From assembly GCA_002423705.1 (NCBI GenBank), contig DINW01000060.1, forward strand, positions 24,785-44,815: DNA of 20,031 bases, written 5' to 3'. This DNA is from Clostridium sp. UBA5530 (lineage in GTDB: Bacteria > Bacillota > Clostridia > Clostridiales > Clostridiaceae). This document shows positions 6,670 to 14,210 of the stretch, one piece after another. The stretch's first letter is position 1. Every line of letters begins with the position of its first letter. Made by a program: the position numbers and the translations under genes. The notes below the pieces were generated by a model. That model made no database searches and had not been told where the DNA came from. It worked only from the letters and a program-made list of their open reading frames with translations.

Positions 6670-7830
6670 ATGAATAGAGAAAAAAATCATTCTCAGAGTT
6701 GTGATGATTCTGGAGAAATCAATTTTAAGAGACATGGTATAGGAAAACAGATTCATAAAACTATTAAGTTATGTTTCTTTATTATTATTGCATTCTTATC
6801 AGGAGCTCTTGGGGCAACCTATATAATTGAAAATAAACTTAATGTAAAGTTGTCTACTAATAGTCTTATTCCGGATTTTAATGGAGAGTCCTTTAAACAG
6901 CCTATCTTTGATAGTGACAGAAAAATACCAGCTAGCAATGGTGTTGTGGAAGATGTGGCTTCATACGTAGTAGGAATAAATACAATAACTGATGATTTTT
7001 CTAATAACGCTGATGGTGGAGTAACATCAGGAGTTATAATTGATAAAGATGGATATATAGTTACAACCTATAGCAATGTAGCTGGCGCAAAAAATATATA
7101 TGTGAAATTACCATCGAAGGGTTCAAAACCTTTAAAGGGTGACATAGTAAATGCTAATAAGAATATAGATTTGGCAGTAATAAAGGTAGACACAAAAGGC
7201 TTGCCCGCTGCAAAAATTGCTGATACATCCAAGGTAAGGGTAGGGGATGCAGTGGTAGCTCTAGGTAATCCCTTAGGAGAGGAAGGGTTCCCCTTTGCTA
7301 CACAAGGAATAGTAAGCAGTTGTAATAATGTAGCTATTAAAGAAGAAGGTAGTAGTCACAGGGTATTTAAAACAGATGCTAAAGTAAATCAATACAATAA
7401 TGGTGGTATATTATGCAACAATGATGGAGCCATAATTGGAATTATAAATATAGGGCTATCTCAAGGAAATCCTAAAGACAATATAGGAGTGGCTATAGAT
7501 ATAAAAGAGGCTGTTACCTTGGTAAATAGCAGTAAGAGCAATGGGGATAAGGAAAAGCCTAATCTAGGATTTAAGGGTGGAAGCATAAAGCCGGAAAGCA
7601 AAGGAATAGAAGGGATATATGTGCAAGAGGTGGTTCCGGGGCAGTCTCTTTATAATGCAGGAATAAAGCCTACAGACATTATAGTGGAAATTGATGGTAA
7701 GAAAATTAAACAATATTCCGATTTAGTAGAAATGCTAAATACCTACAATATAGGTGATGAAGTAACCATGAAGGTATGGAGAAGTGGTGAAGCCATTTAT
7801 GTTAATGTGAGATTAACAGAAAAGAAATAA
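6670..7830 (+). CDS. HtrA/DegP-like membrane-anchored protein with PDZ domain, catalytic His and Ser replaced
   Basis: This 386-aa protein has the HtrA architecture: a short cytoplasmic tail, one membrane anchor (about 33-52), a trypsin-like domain (about 93-288) and a C-terminal PDZ domain (about 298-383; VQEVVPGQSLYNAGIKPTD at 318-336). The fold markers SGVIIDKDGYIV (120-131) and NKNIDLAVIKVD (163-174) are clear. Where active HtrA has TNNHV, this protein reads TTYSNV, putting Ser135 in place of the catalytic His. Where active members have GNSGGPL it reads YNNGGIL (242-248), putting Asn244 in place of the nucleophilic Ser. Only Asp167 remains. The frame is intact, so this looks like a selected pseudoprotease, perhaps a chaperone, adaptor or peptide sensor outside the membrane. 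The ribosome-binding site GATAGGGGGTG precedes ATG 6670. Neighbours are a two-component system upstream and a terminator downstream. Confidence 0.88.
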   Translation: MNREKNHSQSCDDSGEINFKRHGIGKQIHKTIKLCFFIIIAFLSGALGATYIIENKLNVKLSTNSLIPDFNGESFKQPIFDSDRKIPASNGVVEDVASYVVGINTITDDFSNNADGGVTSGVIIDKDGYIVTTYSNVAGAKNIYVKLPSKGSKPLKGDIVNANKNIDLAVIKVDTKGLPAAKIADTSKVRVGDAVVALGNPLGEEGFPFATQGIVSSCNNVAIKEEGSSHRVFKTDAKVNQYNNGGILCNNDGAIIGIINIGLSQGNPKDNIGVAIDIKEAVTLVNSSKSNGDKEKPNLGFKGGSIKPESKGIEGIYVQEVVPGQSLYNAGIKPTDIIVEIDGKKIKQYSDLVEMLNTYNIGDEVTMKVWRSGEAIYVNVRLTEKK

Positions 7831-7896
7831 AGTAAAGCTTAAAATAGAACTAAAGTTAGTTCCATATAGAGAATAAGGTTATTAAAGGTATATGCA

Positions 7897-7930
7897 CCCC
7901 GCTAATTTTATTAGAGGGGTTATTTTTATT
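7897..7930 (+). terminator. Rho-independent terminator after the HtrA-like gene
   Basis: The stem ACCCC-g-CTAAT / ATTAG-a-GGGGT closes on a 3-nt loop (TTT) with one internal mismatch and runs into TTATTTTTATTATTT. It ends the two-component/HtrA-like unit before pth. Confidence 0.85.
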
Positions 7931-7955
7931 ATTTAGGAAATTATAATAATATTAT

Positions 7956-7984
7956 TGAGATTTTGCATAATCAGGTGGTATACT
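7956..7984 (+). promoter_or_regulatory. Candidate sigma-A promoter of pth-mfd
   Basis: TTGAGA near 7956, about 18 bp, then TATACT near 7979-7984. It lies between the preceding terminator and the pth ribosome-binding site, giving a leader of about 30 nt. Confidence 0.5.
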
Positions 7985-8021
7985 GAAAAAAGTAAAACAT
8001 AGAGATTTCGGAGGGAACATC

Positions 8022-8597
8022 ATGTATTTAATAGTGGGATTAGGAAATCCAGGACAAGAATATAAGGCTACAAGGCACAATATTGGCTTTGATGTTATAG
8101 ATATTATTTCAAGTAAGTATAATATTGAACTAAATAGGAAAAAATTTAAAGGTATATATGGAGAAGGAAGAATAAATAATGAAAAAGTAATTCTTCTTAA
8201 ACCTACTACCTATATGAATTTAAGTGGAGAAAGTATTAGGGAGATTGTTGATTTTTATAAGATTTCTCCAGAAAACATCATAGTGGCTTATGATGATGTT
8301 AGTTTACATATAGGAAGACTAAGGGTCAGGGCTCAAGGAAGTGCAGGAGGGCATAACGGCATAAAAAGCATAATATCATCCATTGGTACAGACAGTTTTC
8401 CCAGGGTAAAAGTAGGGGTTGGGGGACCTAAAGATAGTTTGGTGTCCCATGTTCTTGGGAGGTTTTCAAATGAGGAAAGGAAAGTTGTAGATGAGACTTT
8501 AGACATGGCAGCTAATACAGTTATATGTATATTAACTGAGGGAGTAAATAGTGCCATGAATAAATTCAATGGATTCAATGCCATTAAAGAAGAATAA
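8022..8597 (+). CDS. pth: Peptidyl-tRNA hydrolase
   Basis: The enzyme frees tRNA from peptidyl-tRNAs that drop off ribosomes, an essential recycling step in the cytoplasm. The 191-aa length fits bacterial Pth (Bacillus SpoVC, about 188). The family start MYLIVGLGNPGQEY is followed by RHNIGFD with the catalytic His19. TYMNLSGES (about 63-71), AYDDVSLHIGRLR and GSAGGHNGIKSI carry the tRNA- and substrate-binding residues, including the conserved Asn and Asp. The ribosome-binding site GGAGGG precedes ATG 8022. mfd follows after 60 bp with no terminator, so they are probably cotranscribed. The fin gene found between these two in Bacillus is missing. Confidence 0.97.
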   Translation: MYLIVGLGNPGQEYKATRHNIGFDVIDIISSKYNIELNRKKFKGIYGEGRINNEKVILLKPTTYMNLSGESIREIVDFYKISPENIIVAYDDVSLHIGRLRVRAQGSAGGHNGIKSIISSIGTDSFPRVKVGVGGPKDSLVSHVLGRFSNEERKVVDETLDMAANTVICILTEGVNSAMNKFNGFNAIKEE

Positions 8598-8657
8598 GGG
8601 TGAATTCAGGTTTAATAGGAACAAAACCATGTTAAGCAAATTAAGGCGGTGTATAAA

Positions 8658-11600
8658 ATGAGACTTAAGGGACTTATGGAGCCTTTAAAAAGCAGCAGTA
8701 AGTATGAAGAAATATTAAGAGATATAGGTAATAATAAATTTCCTATGGGTATATATGGGGTGTCCGAGTCAGCCAGATCATATATAATAAACGGCATATA
8801 TGATAGTTTAGACAAGCCTTTATTTATATTTACCCATAGTGATATGGAGGCTAAAAATATATATGAAGATTTGAGTTTCTATATTAATGAAGTGTATTAT
8901 TTCCCAGCTAGAGAGGTGGTTTTTTACAATATAGATGCTATATCAGGAGATCTAAGATGGGAAAGATTAAAGGTTTTAAAAGAAATCATTTCATCAGGTA
9001 AGAAGATAATAGTATCTTCAATAGATGTTTTAAGTCCATGCTATACTCCTAAAAAGCTTTTTCAAGAATATAATATTACCATAACCATGGAAACAAAAAT
9101 GGATCTTAAAAAAATAGGTGAAGACCTTATTCAGTGTGGATATGAGAGAGTTGATATGGTAGATGGCAAAGGTCAATTTGCATTGCGTGGTGGCATACTG
9201 GATATTTTTCCTCCAACATCGCTCTATCCATATAGAATAGAGCTTTTTGATGATGAAATAGATTCTATAAGAACCTTCAATGTAGAATCACAAAGAAGTA
9301 TTGACAAGGTAAATTCTATTGAAATATTTCCAGCCAAGGAAGTAATTTTGAAAAAGGGGGATATAGACCGAGGTTACCAAGCTATAGAAGAAGACTTTAA
9401 AAAGTTCATAGATTCGGAAAAGAATAGAGGCAATAAAGAAATAATAAGCAAGATATCTTCAATAATAAAGTTAAATCTAGAAACCCTAAAAGAAAATTGG
9501 TCCTTTGAGACAATAGAAAGTTATATACCATATTTTTATGAGAAAACCTCAGATTTTTTTGAATATATAGGCAATGGCTACATACTTATTGATGATATCC
9601 AAAGAAGTAAGGGTAAACTAGAAAGTATATACACTGAATTTCAGTATAGCTACAGTGCATTCCTTCAAAGAGGAGATATTCTTCCAGGGCAAGGAAATTT
9701 ATTGACTCCAAAGGATAACCTTATAGAAAACTTGGAATTAAAGAGTATATTCACCATGGAGGGAATAGCTAAAAGCACTGATATTTTAAAGCCAAGATCT
9801 TTGGTGAATTTTTCGGAAATAACTCTTCACAATTATCATGGACAGCTAGATTTATTAATCGAGGATATTAAGGACAAAAAGCAAAAAGGGTACAAAACTC
9901 TTATACTTTCTGGTACAAGACCTAGAGGAGAACGATTAGTAGATACATTAAGAGATAGAGGTATAGAGGCTACATATAAGGATACAGTTTCTTATATAGA
10001 ATATGGAGAGGTTATTGTTACCTTTGGTAACCTTTTAAAAGGATATGAATATCCAGAGCTGAAGTTATGCGTAATATCTGACAAAGAAGTTTTTGGAGAG
10101 GCTAAAAGAAAGACTGCAAAAAGACAAAACTCTAAAAAGGGAGTTTCAAAAATAAAAAGCTTTGCAGAATTGAAGCCAGGAGACTATGTAGTGCACTCTA
10201 GTCATGGTATAGGAATATATAAGGGCATAAAGCAAATAGAGGTACAAGGTAATAAAAGGGACTATTTAGAGATAAGCTATGATAAGGGAGATCAACTTTA
10301 TGTTCCTGTAGATCAACTTGATTTAGTTCAAAAATATATAGGTAGTGAGGGCAAAGCTCCAAAGGTAAATAAACTTGGTGGCTCGGAGTGGGTAAAAGCT
10401 AAAGCCAAAGTAAAAAAATCCATTAATGAGATAGCAGAGGATTTAGTAAAACTATATGCTACTAGAGCTGCATTGAAAGGTCATAAGTTTGCAAAGGATA
10501 GTCCTTGGCAGAGACAGTTTGAAGATGAGTTTCCTTTTGAAGAGACTCCAGACCAACTTATATCTTTAGAGGAGATAAAAAAGGACATGGAGTCAGATAA
10601 GCCTATGGATAGACTTATTTGTGGAGATGTAGGTTATGGAAAGACAGAAGTAGCATTAAGGGCAGCTTTTAAAGCTGTGATGGATGGAAAACAAGTGGCA
10701 TTTTTAGTTCCAACTACAATACTAGCGGAGCAGCATTATAATAATATGGTAAAAAGATTCTCAGATTTCCCTGTAAGAATTGATATGATAAGTAGATTTA
10801 GGACTGCTACCCAGCAAAAGAGTACATTAAGGGCTGTGAAGGAAGGAAATGTAGATATTCTTATAGGAACTCATAGATTAGTGTCTAAAGATATTCAATT
10901 TAAAGATTTAGGCCTTTTGATAGTAGATGAAGAGCAGCGATTTGGAGTTGCGCAAAAAGAGAAAATTAAAAACTTAAAAAAGAATATAGATGTTGTAACC
11001 TTAAGCGCTACCCCTATACCAAGAACCCTTCATATGTCATTGACAGGGGTTAGGGATATAAGTGTTATAGAGACTCCACCTGAGGAAAGATATCCTATAC
11101 AGACCTATGTAGTTGAGTATAATGATCAGCTTATAAGAGATGCTATATTGAGAGAGCTTAACAGAAAAGGCCAGGTATTTTTTGTTTATAATAGAGTAGA
11201 AGATATAAAAAATATGGCAGCTTATTTGCAAAAATTGGTTCCGGAAAGTACCATTGGTATAGCTCACGGACAGATGACGGAAAGAGAACTAGAGTCTGTT
11301 ATGATGAAGTTTATGAGCCAAGATATAGACATACTTCTTTGCACTACAATAATTGAAACAGGAATAGATATACAGAATGTAAACACTATGATAGTATATG
11401 ATTCAGATAGAATGGGGCTTTCACAGCTTTATCAATTAAGAGGAAGAGTAGGCAGGTCTAATAGAATTGCCTATGCATATTTTACCTATAGAAAGGATAA
11501 AGTATTGACAGAGGTGGCAGAAAAAAGATTAAAGGCATTGAAGGATTTTACTGAACTAGGCTCAGGCTTTAAGATTGCTATGAGAGACCTGGAAATAAGA

Positions 11601-12176
11601 GGGGCAGGAAATATGATGGGATCTGCTCAGCATGGACACATGGCAGCTATAGGCTATGACTTATACTGTAGAATGTTAGAGGATACAGTGAAGCTAGTAA
11701 AGGGAGACATAGATAAGGAGCCTATAGAGACTTCTATGGATGTGAAAATAGATGCCTATATTCCAGAAAAATATATAGATGATGAAATTCAAAAAATAGA
11801 AGTATATAAAAAGATTGCTTCTATAGACAATTTAGATGATTTCATGGACATCAAAGAAGAACTAGAAGATAGATTTTCAGCCATACCTGAACCAGTATAT
11901 AATCTTATGGATATAGCATATATAAGAAGTAGAGCGAAAATTTTAGGAATTGAGGAAATAAGGGAAAAGGGTTCAGAGGTACTGTTCCAATTCGAGTCTA
12001 AGGAAAGTTTTAATGATAAGATTATGAAGGTGATAATGAAAAAGTATGGAAGAAATATAGTGTTTAAATTAGGAGAAAAACCAGCATTTGCTTTTAAACT
12101 TTCTACTATAACTAAGGAGAAAATGTTAGGAGTATTTAAAGAGCTTATGGAGTATTTGATACAAAATACCAAATAA
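8658..12176 (+). CDS. mfd: Mfd, transcription-repair coupling factor
   Basis: Mfd is an ATP-driven DNA translocase that removes RNA polymerase stalled at lesions and recruits UvrA for nucleotide excision repair. At 1172 aa it is full length. The N-terminal UvrB-like region (about 1-350) contains RGGILDIFPP. The CarD-like RNA-polymerase-interacting domain is at about 500-560 (PGDYVVHSSHGIGIYKG). The superfamily 2 helicase core has Walker A GDVGYGKTE (about 654-662), DEEQRFG (about 756), SATPIPRTLHMS (about 783), ETGIDIQNVN and QLRGRVGRS (about 926). A C-terminal TRCF domain follows. I chose ATG 8658, because the in-frame GTG at 8649 lies within the ribosome-binding site AAGGCGGTG. Confidence 0.97.
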   Translation: MRLKGLMEPLKSSSKYEEILRDIGNNKFPMGIYGVSESARSYIINGIYDSLDKPLFIFTHSDMEAKNIYEDLSFYINEVYYFPAREVVFYNIDAISGDLRWERLKVLKEIISSGKKIIVSSIDVLSPCYTPKKLFQEYNITITMETKMDLKKIGEDLIQCGYERVDMVDGKGQFALRGGILDIFPPTSLYPYRIELFDDEIDSIRTFNVESQRSIDKVNSIEIFPAKEVILKKGDIDRGYQAIEEDFKKFIDSEKNRGNKEIISKISSIIKLNLETLKENWSFETIESYIPYFYEKTSDFFEYIGNGYILIDDIQRSKGKLESIYTEFQYSYSAFLQRGDILPGQGNLLTPKDNLIENLELKSIFTMEGIAKSTDILKPRSLVNFSEITLHNYHGQLDLLIEDIKDKKQKGYKTLILSGTRPRGERLVDTLRDRGIEATYKDTVSYIEYGEVIVTFGNLLKGYEYPELKLCVISDKEVFGEAKRKTAKRQNSKKGVSKIKSFAELKPGDYVVHSSHGIGIYKGIKQIEVQGNKRDYLEISYDKGDQLYVPVDQLDLVQKYIGSEGKAPKVNKLGGSEWVKAKAKVKKSINEIAEDLVKLYATRAALKGHKFAKDSPWQRQFEDEFPFEETPDQLISLEEIKKDMESDKPMDRLICGDVGYGKTEVALRAAFKAVMDGKQVAFLVPTTILAEQHYNNMVKRFSDFPVRIDMISRFRTATQQKSTLRAVKEGNVDILIGTHRLVSKDIQFKDLGLLIVDEEQRFGVAQKEKIKNLKKNIDVVTLSATPIPRTLHMSLTGVRDISVIETPPEERYPIQTYVVEYNDQLIRDAILRELNRKGQVFFVYNRVEDIKNMAAYLQKLVPESTIGIAHGQMTERELESVMMKFMSQDIDILLCTTIIETGIDIQNVNTMIVYDSDRMGLSQLYQLRGRVGRSNRIAYAYFTYRKDKVLTEVAEKRLKALKDFTELGSGFKIAMRDLEIRGAGNMMGSAQHGHMAAIGYDLYCRMLEDTVKLVKGDIDKEPIETSMDVKIDAYIPEKYIDDEIQKIEVYKKIASIDNLDDFMDIKEELEDRFSAIPEPVYNLMDIAYIRSRAKILGIEEIREKGSEVLFQFESKESFNDKIMKVIMKKYGRNIVFKLGEKPAFAFKLSTITKEKMLGVFKELMEYLIQNTK

Positions 12177-12248
12177 TTCATTTGAAATATTTAACATTGG
12201 ATGATATACTTAATAAGTAATTTCAAATACTGTTTATAAAAAATTAAT

Positions 12249-12277
12249 TTGAATAGGTACTTGAAAAACATTATAAT
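12249..12277 (+). promoter_or_regulatory. Candidate sigma-A promoter of the PrsA-like gene
   Basis: TTGAAT (12249-12254), 17 bp, then perfect TATAAT (12272-12277), about 50 bp upstream of the GTG start. I see no terminator between mfd and this promoter. Confidence 0.55.
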
Positions 12278-12328
12278 GAAATAAGTTATTGAGAGTATTT
12301 TACTAAAACGTGAAGCGGGGGAAGTAAA

Positions 12329-13333
12329 GTGAAAAATATAAAAAAAGTAGTAGCAGTAGCTATGACAGCAATGATGGCTCTTACAGCGGTAGGATGCAAT
12401 ATGATACAAAAGACTCCGGAAGCTATAAATAAAAGCGTGGTTGCTGTGGTTGGGTCTGAAAAGATAACCTATGGAGACTTAGATAAAGAGTTAGAGTATT
12501 TAAAGGAACAATTAAAGGAACAATATGGTGAAAGCTATGAAAGCAATGAGAAAGCCATGTCTACCTTAAAAGAAAAGAAAAAGACAGTTTTAGATGCTAT
12601 GGTACTAGAAAAGGTGTATTTAGCAAAGGCTAAAGAACTAAAGCTAGTTCCTGAGGAAGAGGAATTAAATAAAGAAGTAAACACACAATTTGACAATATG
12701 AAGGCATCCTTTGGTGATGAAGAGAAGTTTAAAACTGCATTACAAGAATCTAAGCTTACAGAGGATTCTTTAAAAGAAGCAATAAAGAACAGTGTAATAG
12801 CTCAAAAAGTAGAAGAGTATATAGTGAAAGATGTTAAGGTAGAAGATAGCGACATAGAAGCTTATTACAATGAAAATAAAGATTCAAAGTATACAACAGG
12901 ACCTGGAGCTAACTTATCTCATATTCTGGTTAAGGATGAAGAAACTGCTAAAAGCATAAAATCAAAGTTAGATAATAAAGGAGATTTTGCAGCTTTAGCT
13001 AAAGAATATGGAACTGATGGTACAAAGGATACAGGTGGATCTTTAGGATTTTACCCTTATGATACAGAGAAACTTGATAAAGATTTTATGAACGCAGCAA
13101 AGACCCTTAAAGAGGGTGAGGTATCAGGTCCAGTAAAGACTCAATTTGGATATCATATTATAAAAGCTACAGGACTAAAGACTGAATCTGTTGTTAAATC
13201 TTTAGATGAAGTTAAGAGTGAAATAAAAACATATCTTACTCAAACTAAACAAGGTGAAGCATATAGTACTACAATTGAGCAATGGAAAAAAGATTTAAAA
13301 GTAGAAATTAAAGAAAAGAATTTAGAACAATAA
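12329..13333 (+). CDS. prsA: PrsA/SurA-type parvulin peptidyl-prolyl isomerase lipoprotein
   Basis: This 334-aa foldase should sit on the outer face of the membrane and help secreted proteins fold. The lipoprotein signal has a KNIKK basic start, a hydrophobic core and a lipobox LTAVGC with the lipidated Cys23. A charged SurA-like N-terminal helical region (about 30-185) precedes a parvulin domain (about 190-280) with LSHILVKDEETA, GTDGTKDTGGSLGFYP and FGYHIIKATG. The GTG start at 12329 is preceded by GGGGGAAG at 4-6 nt, and earlier starts lack both a site and a signal peptide. It has its own promoter and a strong terminator, so it looks monocistronic. It is not found here in Bacillus. Confidence 0.93.
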   Translation: MKNIKKVVAVAMTAMMALTAVGCNMIQKTPEAINKSVVAVVGSEKITYGDLDKELEYLKEQLKEQYGESYESNEKAMSTLKEKKKTVLDAMVLEKVYLAKAKELKLVPEEEELNKEVNTQFDNMKASFGDEEKFKTALQESKLTEDSLKEAIKNSVIAQKVEEYIVKDVKVEDSDIEAYYNENKDSKYTTGPGANLSHILVKDEETAKSIKSKLDNKGDFAALAKEYGTDGTKDTGGSLGFYPYDTEKLDKDFMNAAKTLKEGEVSGPVKTQFGYHIIKATGLKTESVVKSLDEVKSEIKTYLTQTKQGEAYSTTIEQWKKDLKVEIKEKNLEQ

Positions 13334-13346
13334 TAATTTTGTGATT

Positions 13347-13390
13347 AACAAGGCAAGGATGAGAATATATCCTTGCCTTGTTATTTTTTT
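13347..13390 (+). terminator. Strong rho-independent terminator after the PrsA-like gene
   Basis: A perfect 14-bp stem AACAAGGCAAGGAT / ATCCTTGCCTTGTT (13347-13360 with 13369-13382) closes on an 8-nt loop and is followed by TTATTTTTTT. Confidence 0.95.
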
Positions 13391-13509
13391 CAAAGAAACC
13401 ATTTTACATATATAAAAAAATAAAAACAAGCATTTGTGTATAAAATTGCATGTCTATACAAATAATATTATTGCAAGTAATTAATATAAAATTCCAAGGA
13501 GGAAGTAAA

Positions 13510-14067
13510 ATGAAAGCTACAGGTATAGTAAGAAGAATAGATGATCTTGGAAGAGTAGTTATCCCTAAAGAGATAAGAAGAACCTTAAGAATTAGAGAGG
13601 GAGATCCTCTAGAAATATTCACAGATAGAGAAGGAGGAGTTATACTAAAAAAATATTCTCCTATAGGAGAATTATCTGACTTCTCAAGGGAATATGCTGA
13701 GTCTTTACAACAATCAATTGGACATATAATTTTAATAGCAGATAAAGATGCATTTATATCTGTTAGTGGAGCACCTAAAAAAGATTATTTAGAAAGAAAA
13801 ATAAGCGATGATCTAGAAAAAGTTATGGACGGTAGAAGACCAGCGATTTTGGGAGAGGGCGGAAATGGTAAAACTATCTCTCTATATAGCGATGAAGAGA
13901 TAGCAGAGAAATATTCTTGCCAAGTTATTGCGCCTATAATAGCAGAAGGCGATGCTATAGGTGCAGTAATAATTATCTCAAAGCAATCAGGGGATAAGTT
14001 TGGAGAGCTAGAACTTAAGCTTGCAGAAACAGCATCAGCCTTCTTAGGAAAACAAATGGAACAATAA
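13510..14067 (+). CDS. spoVT: SpoVT, AbrB-type stage V sporulation regulator
   Basis: This 185-aa regulator (178 aa in Bacillus) acts in the forespore, where in Bacillus it tunes sigma-G genes. Residues 1-53 form the swapped-hairpin AbrB DNA-binding domain (MKATGIVRRIDDLGRVVIPK, then EIRRTLRIREGDPLEIF). Residues ~57-180 form a GAF-like effector domain. I chose ATG 13510, which has a strong site (AAGGAGGAAG), over an upstream in-frame ATG at 13450 that has none and adds a poorly coding 20-residue extension. A sigma-G promoter is expected; TGTATA at 13437-13442 is a possible -35, but no good -10 follows at normal spacing. A palindromic terminator overlaps the stop codon. Confidence 0.96.
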   Translation: MKATGIVRRIDDLGRVVIPKEIRRTLRIREGDPLEIFTDREGGVILKKYSPIGELSDFSREYAESLQQSIGHIILIADKDAFISVSGAPKKDYLERKISDDLEKVMDGRRPAILGEGGNGKTISLYSDEEIAEKYSCQVIAPIIAEGDAIGAVIIISKQSGDKFGELELKLAETASAFLGKQMEQ

Positions 14068-14097
14068 ATGGCAGCATGCTGCCATTTATTTTTGTTT
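14065..14097 (+). terminator. Palindromic terminator overlapping the spoVT stop
   Basis: TAAATGGCAGCATGCTGCCATTTA-type sequence (14065-14088) is a perfect 24-bp palindrome whose first three bases are the spoVT stop codon. It is followed by TTTTTGTTT. The core stem has at least ten pairs around a small AT-centred loop. Confidence 0.85.
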
Positions 14098-14210
14098 CCA
14101 TAATGATTATTGACAAGATTATTAAATATATACCCTTCATAAAAAAATAGTAATAATAAAATAAAATTTGCAATAAAGATACAATAGTATTAATGGAAGG
14201 ATGGGTATAT

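Noticed and set aside
11789..12181. Long minus-strand open frame opposite the end of mfd, and many similar minus-strand frames elsewhere
   Set aside because: They lie wholly opposite strongly conserved genes, lack ribosome-binding sites and have no recognisable domains; they are shadows of the real frames.
13437..13466. Possible sigma-G promoter for spoVT (TGTATA as -35)
   Set aside because: No acceptable -10 (CATACTA-like) is found at 17-18 bp; the nearest match CAAATAA has poor identity and 16-bp spacing.
13450..13509. In-frame upstream extension of spoVT starting at ATG 13450
   Set aside because: It has no ribosome-binding site, the extension has no family similarity, and ATG 13510 has an excellent AAGGAGG and starts with the canonical SpoVT N-terminus.
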